From positions 16,143,298 through 16,207,297 of the forward strand of contig OX465583.1 of the NCBI GenBank assembly GCA_950022655.1: a DNA stretch of 64,000 bases. Reading direction: 5' to 3'. The notes below the pieces were generated by a model, which saw only the letters and a program-made list of their open reading frames with translations, had not been told where the DNA came from and did no database searches. The position numbers and the translations under genes were made by a program. Below, in pieces: positions 58,283 through 64,000 of the stretch. How positions within the stretch are numbered: position 1 is the stretch's first letter; every line of letters starts with the position of its first letter. The stretch is from Alentia gelatinosa (taxonomy: Eukaryota; Annelida; Polychaeta; Phyllodocida; Polynoidae).

Positions 58283-58577
58283 GGGTAAGATAAATACAGG
58301 GAGCAACACATTTTGGTCAAAGTTGTTGTTCACCAACTCATTTGACCACTACGTGATATTCACTCGCCTGTTACCACGTTCATATCACTCTGCATCAAAC
58401 TCATGGCTCCAGAACGATGACTTTGACGAGAACTTGTTGGTTTTTTCTTTAAGAACTTACCTCAATAGAAGAGATAGTATACCATCAAAGAATGGTGTAT
58501 ATACTAGGAGTGACGTCATTCATGTGCGGTCACCATTGAATGACAGGGTAAATTGGGCAAATCCTGGCTCATCAGGG
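58283..58577 (+). CDS. Candidate coding exon, family not recognised
   Basis: The acceptor is GTGTACAG at 58282, and the donor is CAGGG/GTGAGA at 58578. The frame is open for about 295 bp and reads NTFWSKLLFTNSFDHYVIF and later DDFDENLLVFSLRTYLNRR. Codon use is mixed and non-repetitive. ORFs of this length occur by chance in 64 kb, so the splice sites and composition are the only support. No family was recognised. Confidence 0.25.
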
Positions 58578-58584
58578 GTGAGAT

Positions 58585-58965
58585 GATACCCTTCCCTTAC
58601 TCCTCACTTCCATGACTCCCTTACTCCTAATTCCATGACTCACTGCTTCTTGCCGGATTGGAAGATTCCATAACTCATTACTGCCCCCTTTATGGCTAAT
58701 TCCATGGCTGCTTACTGCCCACTTAAATGACCAATGCCATGGCTGCTTATTGCCCACTTTAGGGTAAATTCCATGGATCCTTACTGCCCACTTAATTGGC
58801 AAATTCCATCGCTCTATATAGCTTATTTAATGGTTACTTTCATGGCTTCTTTATGCCCACATAGTGGTTAATTCCATGGCCCCTTACTTCCTGCTAGATG
58901 GTTAATTCTATAGCTCCTTACAGCCCACTTACTGGATAAATCCATGGCACCTTACTCCTTACTGC
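58585..58965 (+). repeat. Minisatellite of about 45-55 bp
   Basis: AATTCCATGGCTGCTTACTGCCCACTT-type units repeat about seven times with drift. Confidence 0.7.
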
Positions 58966-59206
58966 CCACCTAATGTCTGACACCACCATACAGGAATTGA
59001 TTTGCCAGTGGGCATTACTGATGGGCGATTTATGGATGTTGATGTGGGTGTTCGTGAGGGAATGGGTGTTGGTAGTGCAGGAGTGAGTAATCGAGGAGAG
59101 GGGTGGGCGGGATGGGGCGTGGGAAGAAACAGGGGCTGAGCACGTGACCATAAACGTCACGGCGTTTGGTTGGATGGACCTTAGTTCTGCGCATGGGGTC
59201 CTTCAC

Positions 59207-59207
59207 C

Positions 59208-59238
<31 letters not shown>

Positions 59239-59245
59239 ACCACAG
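59207..59245 (+). repeat. (C)18-(CA)n compound
   Basis: C at 59207-59224 runs into ACACACACACACAC. Confidence 0.9.
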
Positions 59246-59672
59246 TGCCCTAAAGACATAACTCTCACCTAAACACCCAGAGCGCCCCCAAAATATCTAA
59301 TCAGACTTCCAGGGCAACAAAACGGCGCCATTGCATATGAATCACACCACAACGCCCCCTTGACGGCAATTGCCAGAACAAGCCCAATTTTCGGCGAGAT
59401 GGGCGATATTTGGGGAATTGGGGATGACCTATTGTTTGTGTGGTTTTGGCACGGGAGGGTGCTGTGAGCAGTGGGACGCATGTGCACTTCGCGGAAAGAA
59501 CGTGGTTTCTCGCCAAAAAGGTGTCCAAATAGAGAAATGTCGTCTGCAACTTCTCACATTTATGAGGTTTACTATAACAACAGCGGAATGTCTGTTCAAG
59601 CAAAGCATCCAGTAAAGTCAACATCGGTTTTCGTAGTGTAGGCTAGCGCGGATCTCTGTGTGTTTTCAGGAG

Positions 59673-59900
59673 TCAAACATGGAAGGGTACTTTTAATAAA
59701 ATGTATTCATCTTGTGGGGACGACCTTACGTCCTCAGTTTCCTTTCGATAAAGATAATCAACGTGATCGTAGAGGCGTAGAGGGAATTGAATATTTTTAA
59801 ACATCCGAGAGATGCGAGGACGTGGCGATAAATATGCTTCACTTGTATATCGAAGATTGATTAGATGTCTACCAAAACTGAAGCATACTTGTTTGTCCAA
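59673..59900 (-). CDS. Unrecognised minus-strand open frame
   Basis: The 75-codon frame (RISRMFKNIQFPLRLYDHVD) lacks low complexity, and a GAC/GTAAGG donor-like site lies inside it. No family was recognised. It could be an exon or chance. Confidence 0.18.
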   Translation of the reverse strand: MDKQVCFSFGRHLINLRYTSEAYLSPRPRISRMFKNIQFPLRLYDHVDYLYRKETEDVRSSPQDEYILLKVPFHV

Positions 59901-60048
59901 AGGGGGAATTATTCAGTTCAAGCACGTTGTTAGGTACATTCCATTGGTATCGAGTAAGATCTCTCATGGTTGACAACATGCGGTTGTCTTGTTCATATCG
60001 AATCTAGATTAATAAGTTTCATCCTGTTCTTTTGTTTCTTTTTTCCAG

Positions 60049-60090
60049 ATAGTTAGAGATGAACTCCGGGAAGAGAAAAATAAGAAATAA
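60049..60090 (+). CDS. Possible short terminal exon after a strong acceptor
   Basis: A long pyrimidine tract ending TTTCTTTTTTCCAG (to 60048) is followed by an open reading of 13 codons, IVRDELREEKNKK, then TAA. AATAAA-like sequences follow. The acceptor is strong but the coding span is too short to judge. Confidence 0.25.
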   Translation: MVRDELREEKNKK

Positions 60091-60209
60091 AAGAAAGTCA
60101 TCAAGACATAAAATACAGGAAGATAGATCAACAATACGATAATGTACAGGAAATAAACCATGACATAGTCTGACAAGATCACACAACAGTACTTAGAGGT
60201 CGAATACAG

Positions 60210-60377
60210 GCAACAGATTTTAGTTCAGAGTTAGATCAAGATCTCATATTGGATCCACCTCAAGAATTTGATAACATCCTGAGGAGTGATGCCCATTGTA
60301 GATTAATACATAACATTTCAAAGCGGCTTGAGCAGTATTCCAGAGGAGAGTTTGATACAGCAAGTTGGTTAGAGGAG
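60210..60377 (+). CDS. Candidate coding exon, family not recognised
   Basis: The frame is open from 60174 to a TGA beyond 60400. With acceptor ATACAG and donor GAG/GTGTGT it gives a 168-bp exon, phase 0 at both ends, reading SSELDQDLILDPPQEF and later ISKRLEQYSRGEFDTASWLEE. The composition, mixed acidic, basic and hydrophobic, looks like a real helical protein segment and is free of low complexity. The acceptor's pyrimidine tract is poor. I do not recognise the protein. It could join the exon candidate at 58.3 kb, which also ends in phase 0. Confidence 0.4.
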
Positions 60378-60399
60378 GTGTGTATGAATACATTTCACT

Positions 60400-61369
60400 G
60401 AGATAGACATTATCAATAAAACTTGAAAACACAACAACATGTGACTAATTACAACCAGTGGGTGTCTTGCTTTGAAGGTGACCTAAATAAATTAACTCAC
60501 ACGCCGCCCGCCGGCCGAGAGAACGCCGTCACATACCAGCAGTCGCTCAAGCCGATCGCACGTCTACCAAACAAAACTTGAAAACTAATTAAAGCTGTAG
60601 GCAATACCTTCGTAAAAATTAAAATTACTATTTTCTAATAATATATAGTTAATGCGTAGTAATATCCGAGCGTGAGTGAAGATATTGCGTAGGGTCCACT
60701 ACAAGGAGGATACATACCCTACAATCAGAAGCAGGTTAATATAGTATCTATTATTATTTAAGCTTGGTGCCTATGTGGAAGTGACTATTGTGTATAGCTC
60801 AGAGTGATCCTTGTCACTCTTTGTAGGGCCTTTTTATGCCAGTTTATATAGTCTCTGTATGAGGCTATTCTGGTTACTTATGTATCCTTTTTGACCCAAT
60901 ATTTTGCTGTTTTACAACAATACGGGATCTATGTTGCTTGTGGTTTCGTCAGGCCTAGAGAGGTGGGCTTGTTCACTTTTGTCGATATTCTATTGAATAT
61001 TAGAACCCCCTTTGGTTTTTGATTTGGAGAGTTGCCTCTCTCTCCAGAGTTGTGTCCCTCTTTTTCGAATAATTATTAGAAAAAATAATTGTAAATGACT
61101 CTACTCAGTAGAATACGGCTCTCCATATCGAGACTTCGTCTTAGGTGGGTAAAAAAATGGATAGTAGGTATGGATGATGGAGACAAAAATGCAACGTCCA
61201 AAAGAACTTCAAGTACGGCGTGAACCGCCACAGAAAGAATTAAGCAAAAAATAAAAATACCCCCACTAAGGAAAACAATGCGCCATTTTGGATTGGTGAT
61301 TAACTATGACCTCAACGTCCTTGCTCCAGCTCGGACTGACCTCGATGACCTTGAGGAGGTGAGTGTCTT
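60400..61369. other. No gene seen
   Basis: AT-rich after a short CpG-rich stretch at 60500-60570 (CGCCGCCCGCCGGCCG). Confidence 0.4.
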
Positions 61370-61765
61370 TTACCGATTAGAAGGGGAGGCGGTGAAGGCG
61401 GCGCGAGTGGCGTGCGGGAGAATGAGGAGTCACAAGATGCTGTCTGATTTACGTCCCTCCCGAGCAGCTCGGCGCATGCGCGTACAGGTCCTGCTTCCAG
61501 AGCCAGCCTCGTTGTGACCTCTGAGCTGCTCAGGAGTGACCTGCTCGGCCTCGTTCATGATCGCCCATCGAGCTGCTCCACAGCTGCTCCTCGAGAGCTG
61601 CGCGCGTGTTGTTGGATATGATGAGCTGTGGGCGGTGAGAACCGAGTTACGGGCGGGGAGGACCGAGGGGCGGGCGGGGAGGACCGAGTTATGGGCGGGG
61701 AGGACCGAGGCGCGGGCGGGGAGGACCGAGGCGCGGGCGGGGAGGAACGAGCTGAGGAGCCGTCC
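61370..61765 (+). repeat. CpG-rich patch 7 with a 21-bp array
   Basis: GGGCGGGGAGGACCGAGGCGC is repeated about five times (61645-61750). Upstream to 61370 the sequence is CpG-rich and partly open, with nothing recognised. The 7-codon period keeps two frames open. Confidence 0.7.
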
Positions 61766-61789
61766 TGTTGGGCGCCTTCTGTCTCACTG

Positions 61790-62310
61790 CCCGTTCCACT
61801 GCTTATCTCACTGCCTATCTCCTATCTAACTGCCTCTCCATTGTCTGCCTACCCATCTCTCATCCACCGTCTGCCTGCCTGTCTACTATCTATCTGCCTG
61901 TCTACTGTTTCTCTGCCTGCCTGTCTACTGTCTGTCCGTCTATGTACAACTTACCCGTCTATCTACTGTCTGCCTACCTGTCTACTATCTATCTGCCTGT
62001 CTACTGTTTCTCTGCCTGCCTCTCTACTGTTTGTCCGTCTATATACTACCTGCCCGTCTGTCTACTGTCTGCCTACCTGTCTACTATCTATCTGCCTGTC
62101 TACTGTTTCTCTGCCTGCCTCTCTACTGCTTGTCCGTCTATGTACTACCTGCCCGTCCGTCTACTGTCTGCCTGCCTGTCTACTATCTATCTGCCTGTCT
62201 ACTGTCTGTCTGCCTGCCTGTCTACTCTATGTCCGTCTATGTACTACCTGCCCGTCTGTCCACTGTCTGCCTACCTGTCTCCTCTCTACTTGCCTGTCTC
62301 CCACCTAGGG
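61790..62310 (+). repeat. CTGCCTGTCTACT array with a 99-bp higher-order period
   Basis: CTGTTTCTCTGCCTGCCT recurs with starts near 61907, 62006 and 62105. Cys/Leu/Ser-rich frames of up to 226 codons over it are repeat artefacts. Confidence 0.85.
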
Positions 62311-63589
62311 CACGAACATCATTTTTACTTCGTGCCTTGTACCGGGACCCAGTGATTCAAATTTGCAAACCAAGCATACAAGGTGGTTGACTTATAGTCA
62401 TGGCAGTCTGCCCCCATGCCCACTCTCCCAGCAGATCTTTCATGACGCTCGCACTTACTGATCTCTGCCTCAACCCAACGCTGGTTTCCACTAGAGACAG
62501 TGAGAACCAGCTACCATTTCAGATTCAAAACAGGGAAACTGTCAAAAGTTATGAAACTCAAACAACTCATATATTATGAGTTGCGAAATACTGTAATTGT
62601 TAAATGAGCTTCACAGACAATCCAGCTCTTTTCCAGCTATAAACCCCTTTATATTGTGAATCCACAGTTAATCAGGCTGCCCCTTTGTCATGTTAACAAA
62701 CAAAACCCTGCGGCACATGGAGTGCTTTCCACTAAAGAAAGTAATCCCTAAGACCATGTCTGGCTTGACATAACAAATAAAAGAAATGACAGTTTATTAT
62801 TTATCATATAAGTATGTACATCTCTATATATAAGTAAAAACACAAAATGATCCTCAAAGGGTTCAGAATTTAGTATATGGCCCGATGTCGCGGATCGTCG
62901 TCAAATGACCATTTTTCTTCTCCGCTTAATACTAAGATGAATATAGTAGATGTCTATGATTGTATCATGTCTGCTGACAAGTGATGTTTGGTCAGAGTTT
63001 GGAAGGGAACCATGGTTTTGCCTATGTGAGATCATAAATAATGGAGCTAGACGGCCAAAACCGCTCCAAAAGAGAGTTTTTTTCACAATAGAATGTAAAT
63101 ACTATACTTGCAACTATCAGCATTAGTAGAAAATGATGATAATCTTGACAGTTATTGTTCTTAACTGGGGCCCCGTAGGTTAAGGATTTCTTTAAGATCA
63201 TTTACACATATTTGGGCAGTCTGGTATACATTATGCATGGAAAAATGTAAATGTCTATTTTTAGTGTTGGAACGATTGACTCCCAAAGGAGGTAACCCTA
63301 CCAATATCTACATATAGCACAGACAGGAACAAAATATGTCCTGGTAAGCCTTCACATATATGTATGAAAATAAATTATGATTTCCCTGACTGTATGTTTA
63401 TTCTATTTTTCGGTTACTCAAATCATAACAAACACCTTGTCTCTAACTTGTATCTTGCTGACAGCCAATCCATCATTGCACGAAGAAATATAATGTTGTA
63501 AATTCACAAGTAGTATGTAGTCAACAATTCATAGACAACATTAGTGTGATAGCAATATGACGTTGGTAACACGGCCTGCCAACCCTTAG
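62311..63589. other. No gene seen
   Basis: AT-rich and unique. Short frames only. Confidence 0.4.
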
Positions 63590-64000
63590 AAACGTAGTCA
63601 CTTCATGCTGTAGGTCACTTCACATAATAAACACAACTCGTTTCTTGAAGATAGCTTCACGTAGATGCTTCAAATACTCCATTCACGTAGTCACTTACGT
63701 AGTAGACACACTTGGTTGCTTCACATAGTCACTTCACGTAGTCACTTCACATCATATAATCGCTTCACGAAGTCACTTGACAAAGTCGCTTCATGTAGCC
63801 ATTTCCCATGGTCTCTAATAAACGTACTCGCTTCACGTAGTCGATTCACGTAGTAAATGCACGTACGCTGGGGCACGTGTAAGTCAATAGGCACTGGTCT
63901 CGGGCGGGTGTCGTCATTCTGTAGTCTATTGGTAATCTGTCGCTGGTCAGCCCCGGGCTTCTGGGAGTCGCGCGGGGCTTTACCCTGAAGACGACACGAA
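63590..64000 (+). repeat. CTTCACGTAGTCA array leading to a CpG-rich end
   Basis: CTTCACGTAGTCACTTCACG-type 13-14 bp units (63610-63860) are most regular near 63720-63850. They abut a CpG-rich stretch (CTCGGGCGGGTGTCG, GTCGCGCGGGGC) that runs off the window. Confidence 0.65.

Noticed and set aside
61628..62355. Long open frames of 226, 195 and 119 codons
   Set aside because: They arise from 21-bp and 99-bp repeats with periods divisible by three. The composition is repetitive in every frame.

Overview
The window is animal nuclear DNA, most likely from a marine invertebrate; I cannot name the species. The reasons are a spliced piggyBac-type transposase, decayed non-LTR reverse transcriptase fragments, tRNA-derived SINE-like units, many hairpin MITEs, long G/C homopolymers, microsatellites and minisatellites, AATAAA signals, and no bacterial-style gene packing. 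The only gene I can identify firmly is the transposase. No host protein-coding gene could be recognised. Four or five short open stretches could be exons and are listed with low confidence.

Layout. 0-12 kb: AT-rich intergenic-type DNA with a SINE-like unit (1.8 kb), an 85-95 bp minisatellite (3 kb), a reverse transcriptase C-terminal relic (4.1-4.5 kb), a tRNA-derived SINE (4.8 kb) and a piggyBac-like terminus (10.95 kb). 12-28 kb: a dense mix of pyrimidine tracts, CpG-rich patches edged by tandem arrays (17, 20, 22 and 26.5 kb), MITEs (13.8, 15.9, 18.7-19.9, 21.1 and 24.7 kb), a perfect 252-bp tandem duplication and a (CTT)n tract. 28-41 kb: AT-rich DNA with diverged repeats, a hammerhead-like core motif (35.7 kb) and poly-G tracts. 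41-43.1 kb: a nested structure, with a hairpin MITE split at its central palindrome by a second element that carries a 63-bp satellite. 44-50 kb: two CpG-rich patches followed by decaying tandem copies, a second reverse transcriptase relic, and another piggyBac-like palindrome array. 50.2-55.9 kb: a complete piggyBac-type element with TTAA on both sides, an 11-bp inverted repeat and three exons, all three catalytic aspartates present, and one frameshift before the C-terminal zinc-binding region. 56-64 kb: minisatellites, another SINE copy, a MITE, possible exons and further CpG-rich repeat-edged patches.

The content is dominated by mobile DNA and its debris rather than by genes working together. 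Three points deserve attention. First, TTAA followed by exactly 16 nt and then a palindrome array of 33-34 bp period occurs at three loci, only one of which has a transposase. Second, there is a MITE group with a terminal hairpin and a CATGTT central palindrome. Third, CpG-rich patches repeatedly sit beside tandem arrays whose copies lose CpG with distance.
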